Notes under the pieces: model-generated | The model's database searches: none | Seen by the model: only the letters and a program-made list of their open reading frames with translations | What the model was told of the DNA's origin: nothing | DNA from: Podaxis mareebaensis | Taxonomy: Eukaryota; Basidiomycota; Agaricomycetes; Agaricales; Agaricaceae | Direction: 5' to 3' | DNA: 64,000 nt | Assembly (NCBI GenBank): GCA_018524725.1 | Contig: JAEUWP010000323.1 | Coordinates: 62,001-126,000, forward strand | Position numbers and translations under genes: made by a program | Shown: positions 1-13,505 of the stretch, piece after piece | How positions within the stretch are numbered: the stretch's first letter is position 1 | Layout: each line of letters opens with the position of its first letter

Positions 1-479
1 TACCACGCCGATGCTACAGCAGGCACTCTTGAACAAGAACACCAATGTTCCGGCTGCTGCCCCTCTCCTAGATTCCATTAAATCCCTTTCTCCGTGTGTG
101 CTCAATGTTGAGAATACTAGCAAGCCGGATCCGAAGAACGCGGACGGGATGATCAGACCAAGAGTGGGCTCTAACGCGAGGAGGACAGCGTTAGGTTGGA
201 CCAAGAGAAGTACAGGACCCAAGGGATCCACAGAGCCAGGTAATGGCGGTGGTGGCAAGTTGAGTACGGGAGCAAGTAAAATGTCGACGGACCAGAAGGA
301 GAACGTGATCGGGATAGGGAGTATCACGACGTGAGTCAATCCGTGTTGCAATATACCCCACTGACACTGACTTTGGTAGCAGACCAGGAGACAGCCTAAG
401 GCTCAGTCGACCCAGACCCAAGGGACGACCTACACCTGCTTCAACCGCCAGGAAAACCCAACGCCCTATCCGAATCTGA
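1..479 (+). CDS. 3' end of an unrecognised basic protein
   Basis: The last two exons of a plus-strand gene that enters from the left edge. The upstream exon is open from the start of the window to 330. An intron with GTGAGT donor and TAG acceptor follows (331-379), and the frame continues from 380 to a TGA at 477-479. The joined tail is rich in Ser, Thr, Pro, Gly, Arg and Lys, with stretches such as RRTALGWTKRSTGPKG and a very basic end (RPRPKGRPTPASTARKTQR), so it is probably disordered and may bind nucleic acid or microtubules. No domain is visible and the family is not recognised. The ATG at 11 is probably internal. Confidence 0.6.
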
Positions 480-3388
480 GCCAACCATGATCTACCAGCC
501 TCCGAGTTGCTATGATTGTGACTTCATTATGCCCTTTTCTTTAAACTCGATGCTCTGGAAGCGCCTCTATGCTATGGTCCCTCTGTATCTGCTCTCTATG
601 TCACTGTTCTTCTGGTTATTGACAGTTCTGCATGCCTTCCAAGACACAGCTCGCCATCGCCGTTGCTTCTGTTACATCACCGCATTGAATGCCCATCTTC
701 TCTTCACGACTTTTTATGATCTTGATGATTGCTTTATGTGTTTGTGATGACAACTAATGTAATTTTGACGAAACTTGATTGCCATTTGTTCTCACTTGTT
801 CCTTTTCTCCTTAATTAGATATCCCATACTCGCGATGCTTTGTGTCTTGCTTTCGTGCTGCTGTCCATAATTTCTTGTTTGTGTATAAAGTTGTGTTTTT
901 GCACTCGTGCCTCAGCGTGACAGGGTTCTATCAGGTGGCCTTTCTCCCGTATTTCGCTGTTTCGCTTTATCATTTTACGCCGAGTTCTGTCATCTCACGT
1001 ACATATCTAACCTCCTTTGCTACGAAACGTAAACTTTGCTGGCCGATAACGGAAAAGTTGAGGCTGGTATCCGACAAGCTTGAGACAACATGATGACCAA
1101 AATAGCAATAGATGGTGAAACGGCAAGTAGCCATCGGCATCATGGGACTCTCAGAGAACTGTTACGCGTGTGTATGCACTTGACAAAGCCCAGTGTCAGG
1201 CAGATGAGTCCACCCCGATTCGTACTCGCCAGAACTGGAGATGATCAACCCAGATGTGTGTGGCTAAGCTTATGTTTCAGAATGCCTGGTCTACTCAATG
1301 ACCCAAAAAGTCAGAACATGTTCCATTCTTTGAGCTCCCATGCCTATATCAAGTGATGTATAACAACAAGCTTTATCATTTTTAAGTGCGCGCGGAAAGC
1401 CAAGGGGTACTGCATTCACTCAAAGTAACTCCAGGGAGTTGGTCAAACTACCGTGATATGATACCGTACAAATTGAAACAAACCGCCGGCTTATGTATAT
1501 CTCCAGTTTCCCCACCTTCGCAATGACCTGAATCAGTCCTGAGTCCAGTAAAGCCGTAAATCCACTCAGGGACTGAGCAGCACCCTCGTCATGAACGTAG
1601 ATCTTCAGGTAACAAGTATAAGCGTGAAATTAACGGGCTAGACGGAATTCAGGGGTTGTTTGGCGTTACATATCCGAGTCTCGAACTGTGAGCTAGACCT
1701 CAGATGCCACATATGGCGGGCCCTAAGGGACTGCATACTGGCTTAAGGCATTAAGAGAGTCAATATCTCTTTGTGGCCCATCACATCAGATCTAATCCCA
1801 AGCGTCAATTGTGACAGGAAGGCGCTATTCCATGAGGCGCGTGCGGGATTTTCGAAGAAGAGAAAGTTGTCACCTCTTCTCAGCACGTTCCGACTCGGCG
1901 ATGGTCTTGTCCGCTTCCGTTGGCCGCGCGCATAGGGTCAGGCGACATCGTGATTATCTCTGGATGTAACGCTATCGAAGCGTGGCTGCGTGGTTGTCGT
2001 CTCTGTCTCCGAGGTCCTTCGGGCTTAGAGTTGAGGCGACACCAGACGGTTGGGGTTGAATAGCTCACGAGCGTGTATGCCTGCATCTCAGTGTATTAGT
2101 GACCGCGCACGATAACTTTCGTGTGACTTCGACCCAGCGAAATCAGTGGCGGAGGAAAGTACTTAGGAACCTGCATACGATCTACTTTTCAATGGATCCG
2201 TTTAAGTTTGGTAAGGAGAAGTATCATTCCTATGTACGTCAGACAAGAGAACAAAGGGACGGTGGAAATAGCAACTTCGCCGTTGGAGATCATGCAGCGC
2301 ACCAGCGCCTCCGCCCGCAACATCGACAGTTCCATTCTGGCCAATTCTATTCTGATCACGCTCTCGTCATATCCGTGTGATGTATCCTGGTTCCTGCCTT
2401 TCCCGCCGGCGTGACACAACTTCAGTGTTGATGTTGATGTCATGAAAGAGAGTTCCAGGACAAGTATGCAGGTAGAGGGGTAGATGGGGAAGGGACTCAA
2501 TTCTTTTTGACGCCTGAAACAAGTGATCATCTATTCGAAGGACCCCCCACACGGAGGCCATCACTACTCGGTTCTGAGCCACACAAATTTTGATCGGCTG
2601 TATAGAACCTCATCGACAGGCGATCTCTCAGCTCCGCCACCTGTCAATGTCCCATTATCTCAGATAGAGGGGTCAGGTTAGGGTTTTGAGGTGTCAAGTT
2701 CGAAGCAGTTTCTCACGTCTAGGTCACAGTCCTTACACTCTAAATCATTATCTTCTCTAGAATTCGGTCAACGATTTTCCTCAGGAGTTGATTATGAACA
2801 CTTGCTCCTTCCTGTATTTAGAATATTGAAAACACCAATATCTGGGAGGTCCAAGTGACACTCACCCCCGATCCATCGACTCCTGATATCAAGATCATCG
2901 TGAGTGATGATGAAAACATCTCGGCGGTGCATATGCACATAAGCTCAACAGTTACCGGTATGACTTCTCCAGGAGCCATTCATGGACCCGCAGGTAAGAC
3001 GGACTTGAGCTCTTCCCTGAAGCCCAATTATGATGCGTGCTAGGGACCTATCTCTTAGGAACAAGACTTTCTGATGATGCTTTCCCCAGTACCGCTAACG
3101 GCACACGAACTTGATGGTTGGTAAGCCCTTGTTGATTCCTGTATCTGTTAGAGTGTGAGCTGCGTTGATACGGGTATATCCGAGACTCACTCGACCCTGG
3201 ACCGAGATTGTGCTGGCGCTGTAGGGATGTTGTTGGTTCAATGTTCGCATCATCATGATTTGTGACAGCTCGAAGCTGATAAAGGAATAACCTCACATCC
3301 ACTGCTTCCATTACACACGAGTGAAACACACGACATCATATATAGCAAGTTATACATAGGACAGTAGGTATCATCGTTCGAAACCCGA
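480..3388. other. Gene-poor stretch, no supported gene
   Basis: About 2.9 kb between the 3' end of the first gene and the 3' end of the laccase. Only short ORFs occur on either strand and none can be joined across credible splice sites into a recognisable protein. A 62-codon ORF at 2855-3043 was considered and left out. The first few hundred bases are probably 3' UTR of the upstream gene. Confidence 0.5.
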
Positions 3389-5749
3389 TTACTGGAATTC
3401 GGGGTCGAGTTCATTGTACATAGGGCAGAGATCCTTCCAGTCCTGAGGCGTGATCTGGGACTGTGGACCGCTAACATTGTCTTCAGGAGCTTCCGCGAAG
3501 ACAATAGCGAGGCCAGCTTCGAGATGCCAGTCAATGTGACTATAGACATGATTCAGTACCGTCCAGGGCTGAGAAAAAAAGAAGTATTTACCAGTGCAAG
3601 AACCAAGCCCCTGGGTTATCGGTGACTGAAGAATTTCCAGAATGGTTAGCGACAGGCCAATCGAGGCTGGACGTCGTGCTTACAGAAGCGGAAGGTGGTA
3701 TTACCACCGTTAATCGGGTAGACGTCGCGACGGAGAGGACTTGAGGAGTAAAGTCAGCGGCTAGCCTCCAGTGGCGAATGCGGATTACGGTTTAGGGTAC
3801 TCACTTCTTGAAATTGAACACGTTGTCGTTAGCCGGCAAGACGACATCGAAAGTATGACCGTGCACTGGAGTAAATGTTGAGAACTAGGAAGAGAGAAGG
3901 GGCGGACGAATGGAATAACGTACGATGGAATGGGTGAGCGCCTGTGCCAGGGATATTGACCTCAATCAGACTATTCCTAGGAACGACGAAGACTTGTTCC
4001 GATGGGAGAAGGTCTTGGGGTTTCTTTGCACCGCTCAATATTTGAAGTAAAACGGGGACGGAAGGCGAGATATAAGAAATTCCATTGATATCGAAGAAAG
4101 GTGGATTCGGCTTGGGATAGTGTAAGTCATGCTGAAGAGTCTTCGAAGTTCATCCTCACCTGGGCAATGTTCAGGGTGATGTGTACATCGGGAGGTCCGT
4201 CACCGAGCTACAATGAGGGCATGGGAATGTTGAGTAAAAGGGATGTGAGGAGTGAGACGAAGTGTGATCACCTTTCCGGGGCCTACTTCGGCAATGGGCT
4301 GTCGTTCCGAACCAGTTGAGCGTTTGACGACTTAGCTGCGAGATTATTGAACTTACATGCATCTCCTGATCAAGGAGCTTGTGGCCGGGGATATTGACAG
4401 TAGTGGGCTCGACATTGCGAGCACCCTTGTAGCGCAAGATAGCAAGGGTGAGATTGGGATTGACTGACGAGATAACAGGTTAGTGAGATGGCCTAGTAAT
4501 ATGTGTGACATGTCAGACTCACAATTCGGATTTCTTGCTGGGCTACCACCGGTAGGAGGAGCTCGGATCCAATAATTATTGACCGGTTGATTAGCATGAA
4601 GGACGGCTGAGATACGCTGAGCAGCATAAATATCGATGTTCTGGACCTCTACGGGATCGTGCTCGATTCCATCAGCCTCGATGAAGGTCAAGTTGTGGTT
4701 GTCAATGGAGAAAGTAAAGAACGGCCTGCAAGAGAGAGCATAAACGCGGAGCCTGTAGCGCTTGCCCTGCTGAACGTTGACAACAGCATATGGGACTGTA
4801 GTCGATCAGTTGTCCGTGGACAAACACATAAAACAATGATGGTATATTACTCACCAAGAGGACCTCCATTGAAACGGCCTCTCCCGTTAATCAGACCAGC
4901 GTCTTGTACACTGTGATTATCCTAGGTATGAATCCTCGAGGCACGGTTGCAGTTAGATACGGACTTACGGAACAATGCCAGTCGAGAAGAACTCGTTGTT
5001 CCCCGCTGGGGCAAGGATGTGATACCACTCAGACAAGGTGATAACAGTATTCTCGTCATCGACATCGTAGAGGTGCCCCAATGGATCTTGCGGGTCTGCA
5101 AGGAGGGTTAGAAACAATCGACTCTTGTGAAGATGGGAAGTAGGTCACCATAAATGACGATGGCGCCACGCAGACCGTCGCAGTATTGAGTAGACAAGTG
5201 AGAGTGGTACCAATAACTATAGACTGAATTAAAAGGGAGTCGCAGTGAATAACTCAGTCCGACACATACCCCCCAGTTTGACCCGCAGTGTCGAAGTCAT
5301 AGACAAAAGTCGTGTTAGGTGGAATTGGGCACTGGTTGACAAAGGCGGGTCCGTCCATGTCCGAGGTCCTGGCTTGGAAGAGTCCATGCCAGTGCTATAG
5401 CACCATCAGCGATCATATAAGAATCATCTGGATGGGAATAGTCAACTTACGATCGAGGTACTACGCCTCATGAGCGGGCTAGTCAGTTTGTTATGAGTCG
5501 GAATGACCAGACGATCTCCCTTATTGACAGTAATGAGAGGACCAGGATATTGCCCGTTGATGAGAACGGCGCTGTAGCCAAGAACGAGTAAGCAACTTTT
5601 CGGTTTGAAACAAGAAAAATTTCATACTCTCGTTCAAAGCCGTCAGGGGCCACTTTGGCATTGACGACGTTGAACTCCAGCCTTCGGGTAGCAGCGAACA
5701 CCCTCGGCGTAGCTGCTAAAAGCAGAGATAGAACAGACGAGAGTCTCAT
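3389..5749 (-). CDS. Laccase (multicopper oxidase, secreted)
   Basis: Secreted laccase, oxidising phenols with reduction of O2 to water, typical of wood- and litter-decaying fungi. I joined 15 exons (14 introns of about 50-60 nt) to a protein of roughly 520 residues. It begins with a signal peptide ([20 protein letters not shown]). All four copper signatures are intact: HWHGLFQ (L1), [15 protein letters not shown] (L2), HPFHLHGHTF (L3) and [13 protein letters not shown] (L4). The L3 and L4 motifs are each split by an intron (HPFH/LHGH and FLH/CHIDWH) and read through cleanly once spliced. The residue ten after the L4 cysteine is Leu, a non-coordinating axial position as in many fungal laccases. 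The start is the first ATG before the signal peptide. The last codons read DPEFQ then TAA. No frameshift or stop was seen, so the gene looks functional. Confidence 0.95.
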
Positions 5750-5788
5750 TGTGACGCTTGTCAGTGGATTTGCTGGAAGGATGGGGGC

Positions 5789-5796
5789 TTTTTATT
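5789..5796 (-). promoter_or_regulatory. Possible TATA-like element of the laccase gene
   Basis: AATAAAAA on the minus strand, about 40-47 bases upstream of the laccase ATG. The spacing would imply a very short 5' UTR, so this is only a candidate. Confidence 0.3.
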
Positions 5797-7288
5797 CCTG
5801 CAATGAAGTTATTTTTGTCCTAAGGCAAGACTCAGGGATCATGTGTGAGGATTGAACGAGGGAAATGGATGAAATATTCATGAAAGACGTGAGAGAGAAT
5901 TGGTGACACGAAAACGAAGCATATTGGGTCCAATAGAAGAGGAATTACTCCCCAAACAGGCGGTTGTAAACCTCGTTTCCTCACTGAAACTGGTCATAAT
6001 ATCCGATTCAGCCATTAAGAGGATGATCATTACTACCAGTGTTTGTGTTCGAGCATTCCCTAGATGTCGGCTGTCCAACTACGCGTCGTACGTCTGTTCC
6101 AATCAACTAGAACTTGGGCAGTTACAATATGAGTTGAAAATTCGTGCCATATGACTGGCTGGCTAACATTTGCCACGTGCTCGTACACTCTCACTAATCT
6201 CCAATCAAGCCGTTTGAGGTTGTCTCAAGACATGGCGGCATGATACCAGATCGAACTCCAGAAATGAGCACCTCATCCAATGTGGTTAACGGGAATGTTA
6301 TACATCCCATAAAGACCCCCCTCTGAGAGGACTATTTCGCGCCGTCTTTCAATACCGTGAGGACCCACAGATTGCCTGACTTGATGTAGCGATGTTACCT
6401 TCCCGAGAACTCGAAAGACGTGTTGGCTCCAACTGCGCCATCTGCGCAGCAGGCTCCGTTGGAGATTTTAAACTTGGCGGTCCTCGCCCCTGGGTGCCTA
6501 AGCCCACTCCACAGTTGCGACCATCGGTTCGGGATGGTACGCGCTCCCCTAAAAATAGCTCTCATCGTGTGATAAGCCTGGGGCCTGAGGTAGCCTGATA
6601 ACATCTATTGTAGGGGCTTCGCATGCATAACAGTACGTTCTCCCAAGCGTATCATATCAGCTCCTATAATTGAGGGGATATTCGTCAACTCGCCTTGTAA
6701 ATGACGAGCTGGGGGTAATGATGCTGCGGTAAAAATAGATCCAGGAACTATTCAAACAACAATTGCTTCTCAGGAATTGCTCGGCTTGATTTGTTGCATG
6801 CGGCCAAGGCTTCTGCTATGTGCTTCGGGCTCACACGATGTGGCGCCTTCAGTCCCTGAGTGAGAAACACAGAGTTCTAGGCCAAAGTAGGTCATATAGG
6901 ATGAAAAGGAATCATGGCAGTATTATCTCCTTATCCATGTCCAATACAACTTATTGTTTTGGATTGTTAGGGACAAAGAGCAGTAGCAGAGGATGGCATG
7001 ATAATTGCAAAAATTCCTTACCACCACATGAGGTCAGAGGTAGGAGGTAGTTTGCATGAAAACCAGCCAACGGATGCTTACCACTAGTAATTTTTATCCT
7101 GGAGTTAAGTGCGATGATCAACAAGAATAGCAATCAACTTGAAATTAGTGGTCAATGTTTTGTCTGGGAGCCTTGGTGACATCAGTACCCCAGAATATCA
7201 CCTTTCTTCTAATACCCGCAATCTCCTATCATAGGGTAAAAGCTATTTGCATACCCTTGGGAAAAGGAACAAGAGGTGGTCATTGTCG
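5797..7288. other. Laccase upstream region and intergenic DNA
   Basis: About 1.5 kb between the laccase start and the tRNA gene. Only short, unrelated ORFs occur. It should contain the laccase promoter, but I cannot single out metal- or xenobiotic-response elements with confidence. Confidence 0.4.
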
Positions 7289-7359
7289 TCGGATATGGTG
7301 TAGTGGCTAACATTATCGCCTCTCACGCGATAGCCCGGGGTTCGATTCCCCGTATCCGA
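7289..7359 (+). tRNA. tRNA-Glu (anticodon CUC)
   Basis: A complete cloverleaf without intron can be folded by eye. The 7-bp acceptor stem is TCGGATA with TATCCGA. The D stem is GTGT with ACAT. The anticodon stem is ATCGC with GCGAT around loop CTCTCAC, giving anticodon CTC, which reads GAG. The T arm is CGGGG-TTCGATT-CCCCG. The internal B box GGTTCGATTCC is intact. CCA is not encoded, as expected in a eukaryote. The gene is 71 nt and stands alone between the laccase and amylase genes. Confidence 0.95.
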
Positions 7360-7362
7360 ATC

Positions 7363-7367
7363 TTTTT
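7363..7367 (+). terminator. RNA polymerase III terminator of tRNA-Glu
   Basis: A run of five T residues starting four bases after the tRNA gene, the usual Pol III stop signal. Confidence 0.8.
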
Positions 7368-7487
7368 ACTATTTAGGTAACCAGCTGGCATTCTTACATA
7401 CCTACGCTCATTTACAAAATCCGATTTACTCAACAAGTTGTTGCCCATTATCTCGGCGTATGTACTTATCAAACCTTCTGTTCTCCA

Positions 7488-9909
7488 CTATCGCCAGGTT
7501 GCCGTGATTGTCTGCGTTCCTGACGTGGTGGTCTTTGCTTGTCTGTTCGGATCTGACTCCCAGACAACCTATCGTCGGTCATTAACGCTGGTCAAAGATT
7601 TGTGACAATGATGCGTAAACTCACAGATCCATCTGACTCCTTCCTAATGAATTTGTACTCGAATGACATGTTCGGGGGGAGATTGACAGTTATCTTCCAG
7701 ACAGGGTAACTTGCAGAGGACAGCGCAATCTATACAAACCATAATCATCAGTAGATTTACACATCTGAAAGCAAAGGGATCACAAACCGACGAGTCAGGA
7801 TCCCAAGATCCTAATTGGGAGATACTTCCGACGAGGAATATATTTTCTCCAAACACCGTCTCAGCCGTCTCCTCAAAGCTGACAGCAACGCTTCCTCCTC
7901 CTCCACTCCCACTCCCACTTCCCTTCGCTCCAGTATGAATCGCAAGGGCATCTCTAGCTCGAACAGTCGCCGTGAACTTGCCTCCCGAAACCGTAAACCT
8001 ACACCGAACACAGACCACTCAGCACCACACCAACAACCACAATCGCAACAAATCACTCGGAAAACAAAATTTGAAACTCACGAAGAGCCGGTACAAGACC
8101 CTCCACTACTCTTCCCACTAATCACATCACAATACGTCCCATCGGGCAAAGACGTCGTAAACGTTGAGCTCCAAGCTGAGTCTGCATTATTGATCACAAC
8201 AAAGCCCAACGAGCCCCGACCGAAAGCGATTTGTTGGGATTGGGGTGAGACCCAGTTGGTGATTGGTGCGGAACCGACGTTGTTGTGGAAGCCGACCATG
8301 CCTGTGATGGCTATGAAGCGGTGTTGACAGAGCCAGCCGTTTGCGCCGCCCGTGGTGCTGCAGGTGCCTGCGCCTGGGATGGGTGAAGGGTTAATTACAT
8401 GTGGGTTCGGGTGTTTTGGGAGAAGTCGAGGAAACGTACCGTTGTTGGGGGCGCCATCGTCGTTGTTGGAGATGGTGTAGCTTGATATGATTGTGGGTGT
8501 TCCGTATGGGTGAGCGAGGGAGAAGATCGTTGCGGTGATATAAGTGTTTGAGGGAGAGTCGTATCTGAGCGAGGCCCCGTTCTGGATGAGACCTAAGTGT
8601 GGAGTTGGAGGCAGACATAAGAGGACGGACGTACACGCTCGGTATCGTGGTTGGCGACAAAGACGTTGGCTTGGCTGCCGGGGACCCAACCTCGGTTGTC
8701 CAGGTTCTGGAGGTTGGAGATGCCTCCACCGGAAAACGCGTCTTTTAACGCAGTAGTGTAACGGAACCTTTTGAGGTGTAAGTCCGCGCCGGGTTAGTGT
8801 TTGGTGAAATTACTTACTCCTGCACATCGCCATTTCCAACGTACTCCGAAGGTTGGATGGGCTCACCAGCGCCAAAGATGACTTCCTGTGTGATATAAGG
8901 TTTCCTGGATAGCCTACCCAAGATGTTCGAGATATCGCCAGCAGGGATATCTGTGCAAGTCACCCCGGTTTCACATACAACGATAGCCAGGAATGAATGG
9001 TACGTACGTTTAGAAGCGTCCAGCCGGAAGCCATCGACACCAAGTGACAACAGATCGTTCCCATATTGCGCAAGGCGGCCTCTCACATATTCCGTATCGG
9101 TAGCGAGACTTTATCACCAACACCCAGCTTTCAGCACAACCTAATCTTATTAAACATAATGGAATGAGAGGGACTCACTCAGCAAGGTTCACAAGCTCGC
9201 ACGTCTGCACCTCCACTCTGTTCCCGTAGTTCACTATGTCGTCGCCGGGCTCGAGTCCACAGTGATGGAAATCCTGAGTCTGGTAGATTCCCGGATAATC
9301 ATAATGAGTGAATGAGCTTCCGCCTACGCCTGCCCCAGAATCTGATCCAGCCATGTGATTGAAGAGCGTGTCTGTAGGTGATATAAATAGCGGGTTATTA
9401 GGCCTAATTTGGCTTCTCCCGAGAAACCCGAGTGGGTCTAACCTGCGATAACACCCACTCCAGCTTTGTGGCACGAATTCACCATGCTAGGAGAGGGGAA
9501 AGGTTCAGTCAGTATCTGGTTAGGGAGCTGGGAGAGTGGTAGTGAGACGAACTTTTGGGATTGGGATCGGTTCCCTCGTTTGGAGTTGAGGTTGTAGGAG
9601 ACGGGTTGATAGTCTGTCCACCACTGGGGTCCTGATACGTGCTCTTGTGGAGGACTCACTGTAACCTTATTATCAGAGTCGTGTTGGGGATATACACTGT
9701 TTGGGTGACGGATTACCTTGAACGAAACCGTATCCATTCGGTCCAATGAAGTTCGTACACTCGGCCGCGATCGAGTCCCAGTTCCATTCGAACATCTGAA
9801 TTATGACGGTTTTCGAACCGCTTGGCGATCGTTTATTGAGAGTCGCATTGAAAGTTGTTGGTGCTGCGAACGCCGGGGAGGCGAGGGAAAGGAGGGTTAA
9901 CCACTTCAT
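7488..9909 (-). CDS. Secreted alpha-amylase, GH13 with C-terminal CBM20
   Basis: Hydrolyses alpha-1,4 bonds of starch outside the cell. Twelve exons could be joined. The protein opens with a signal peptide ([17 protein letters not shown]), then [17 protein letters not shown] typical of the catalytic barrel. The four GH13 regions follow: [16 protein letters not shown] (nucleophile Asp), ITQEVIFG (acid/base Glu) and FVANHDTER (transition-state Asp). After the barrel C-domain comes a Gly/Ser linker and a starch-binding CBM20 module ([47 protein letters not shown]). The stop is TAG at 7488-7490. It resembles the GH13_32-like fungal amylases, but the subfamily is inferred from memory. One intron appears to use the unusual donor GTTCGT (9552 to 9547). 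No lesion is seen. Confidence 0.93.
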
Positions 9910-11010
9910 TATCGACTCTTGTGAACCGACGAGTGCGACAAGTGTATTCTGGTGTTTCAGGACATTGGGAAGGTCGCGTTATATGTCACTCGTCTTGTAT
10001 AGAAACAGAAGCTGGTTCTGGTGCAACGTTGCATGGCAGTTCCAGCAATAGCACGCATTCGAGGATAACTATACCTGATTGAGGAGTCGAGTCGCATGCC
10101 ACTGTTTTTCAAGTGAACCCGGTTGCCTTCTGGTGACGCATGACCCAAATCATGGGCCCTCTAGCATATGCATAATATACCCAGCAACCTGTTCCTTCTG
10201 AATTGAGGTCGCAACTAGCCACGCGGAAAACGAGTAACATGATACTCGCCGGGGTTTAGATGATCAAACCCACGGGAACTGTCGCATATATTCGCTCCAA
10301 GTATATCCAAAGAGGTTGAGAAACTCGAGAGGTGATTCTCAGGTAGGTAACTGATCGACAGGAGGTCACTTGACGTCGTGGGTACTCGGGCTCGGGCTCA
10401 AGCTCGCCTGTTGAACAACTGACCGCTGATGCCATTCGCTGAAAGACGGGAGACGACGTGTACCTTTACAAAACGAAGACCGACGGTTTGCGGGAGGGAC
10501 AGAGGTGGTCAACCGAAGATTAAACGTTGCGCCGTGCTTGCTATCAAGACGGACTATCAGCATCCGTGTGAACTGGGTTTGGGCCTCCGATATATCCACG
10601 CAAGCAGGGAGAATAGAAGAATCGTTTCGTGTATCTCGCGTCAGTCACGAAAAGAATAGAAACAAGGAGCCGCGGGTGAGCAATCACTGGTCACCGAAGT
10701 GGGAAAGCCGGTGGTGTTCATTGAATAACGAAATGCGTATTTTCGGCGACTGCGCATATGTCGTGGAGCAAAATCCACGTGGTTAGTCTCCAAAATCAAA
10801 GTCCATAGTGCGAGGGGTCGCCTTCGACTGTTGCCCGTCCAGAACGTCCGAGAACTCCGAGAGGCTGTCGAAGTCAATACGGAAGGGGGAAAAGGAGATG
10901 AACCTTATTAAATGGCATTGAGTATTCACGTGAAACACAATCACGTGATACATCACGCATGACGTTATTGGCTTCCGTTGTTCACCAACGCCAAGTCGTT
11001 TCTGGCGGTC
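9910..11010. other. Divergent promoter region of amylase and the 11.0-kb gene
   Basis: About 1.1 kb between two divergently transcribed genes. No supported coding sequence. On the minus strand ACATATAACG lies near 9977-9986, some 70 bases before the amylase ATG, and could serve as a weak TATA element. No other regulatory site could be called. Confidence 0.4.
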
Positions 11011-11928
11011 ATGTTCAGACACATTCAACGAGCGACCAGGGCCACGAGAATAGTCTCGACAACAACGAAAAGCGGGGTGAGCTATTCTAATCCTGCAAGC
11101 TAAAATTCCACCAAATTAACTGAACAAAGATAGTTCGCCCAACCCGCACCCTCGGCCTGTACCAAATCCGTACGGTCCCAAAGGTTCAAATAGTCCCCGC
11201 TCCGCGTCTGGGACCTCCGTATGCCCGTCAATACACAACATCTGCGAATGATGACTTCGCAAAGCCCTCTTCTGAACAACCTGAGAACCCGCAAGATATT
11301 CCCTGGATAGACTTCCTTGAATCCGCTGCCAAGGCTCCATGGCTCCCCTCAACTCCGCCAGACTTCGAGGACAGACTTCGGCGCGCGTACTCGCTCTTAT
11401 TCCATATCATTCTCTATCTTGGGCGCCCTCTCAGCAACGACATCAAAGAGGCTGAAGAGGCCACTCAGCAATTCCTCCTCGTGAGTGAGCTGTTCGTTGC
11501 CATATCCTTTGCTCACTAGCATATAGGCCTTCAACTCCGCACCAGTCTCAACTGAATCCGAAATTGGACGCGCTCGACATGCTATTGCCGTTCTGACAAA
11601 AACAATCACAAATGACATTACTTCCATTCCTCAATCTGCCGACCTTCGCTCCAAGCACTCCCAGATATTTGCCCTTGCTGATGCATTGGTACCACTGTGT
11701 GATGTCCACCTGCAAGAAGTGGAGCAAAACACGGCACCTCCCACCGGTGATGTCATTGACTCGGGGGGCAAATGGCAAGACTTTTGGGCCAAAGCTCAAC
11801 CCATTATCCTAACGCTCGGTGAGGCGTTGGATAAGGATGGATATGGTATCAGTGAAGAATTGGCAAGAGAAGCGAAAGCTGAACAGGAGAGAAAAGAGAA
11901 GGAGCAGACTACAGAGGATAAAAAGTAA
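11011..11928 (+). CDS. Probable mitochondrial protein of unknown function
   Basis: Three exons (11011-11076, 11130-11480, 11527-11928) join in frame to about 272 residues. The N-terminus MFRHIQRATRATRIVSTTTK is rich in Arg and hydroxylated residues with no acid, which suggests a mitochondrial targeting sequence (inference). Further on the protein has IPWIDFLESAAKAPWLP, helical stretches with AEEATQQFLL and DLRSKHSQIFALADALVPL, and a charged tail that ends EQERKEKEQTTEDKK. I recognise no enzyme motif or family. Its 3' end faces the PEBP gene, with 58 bases between the two stops, so transcripts probably overlap in the UTRs. Confidence 0.75.
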
Positions 11929-11986
11929 TGCCGGTATGACGATCCTTTGTCGTATTTGCGTGTAATACCAAACTGTCCGTTATCTT

Positions 11987-13505
<1,519 letters not shown>

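Noticed and set aside
2855..3043. 62-codon ORF (TLTPDPSTPDIKIIVSDDEN)
   Set aside because: Protein-like composition, but no start with continuity upstream, no splice chain and no known motif.
7815..8327. 170-codon plus-strand ORF
   Set aside because: It lies antisense over the C-terminal amylase exons (CBM20 and linker), which have clear family motifs on the other strand.
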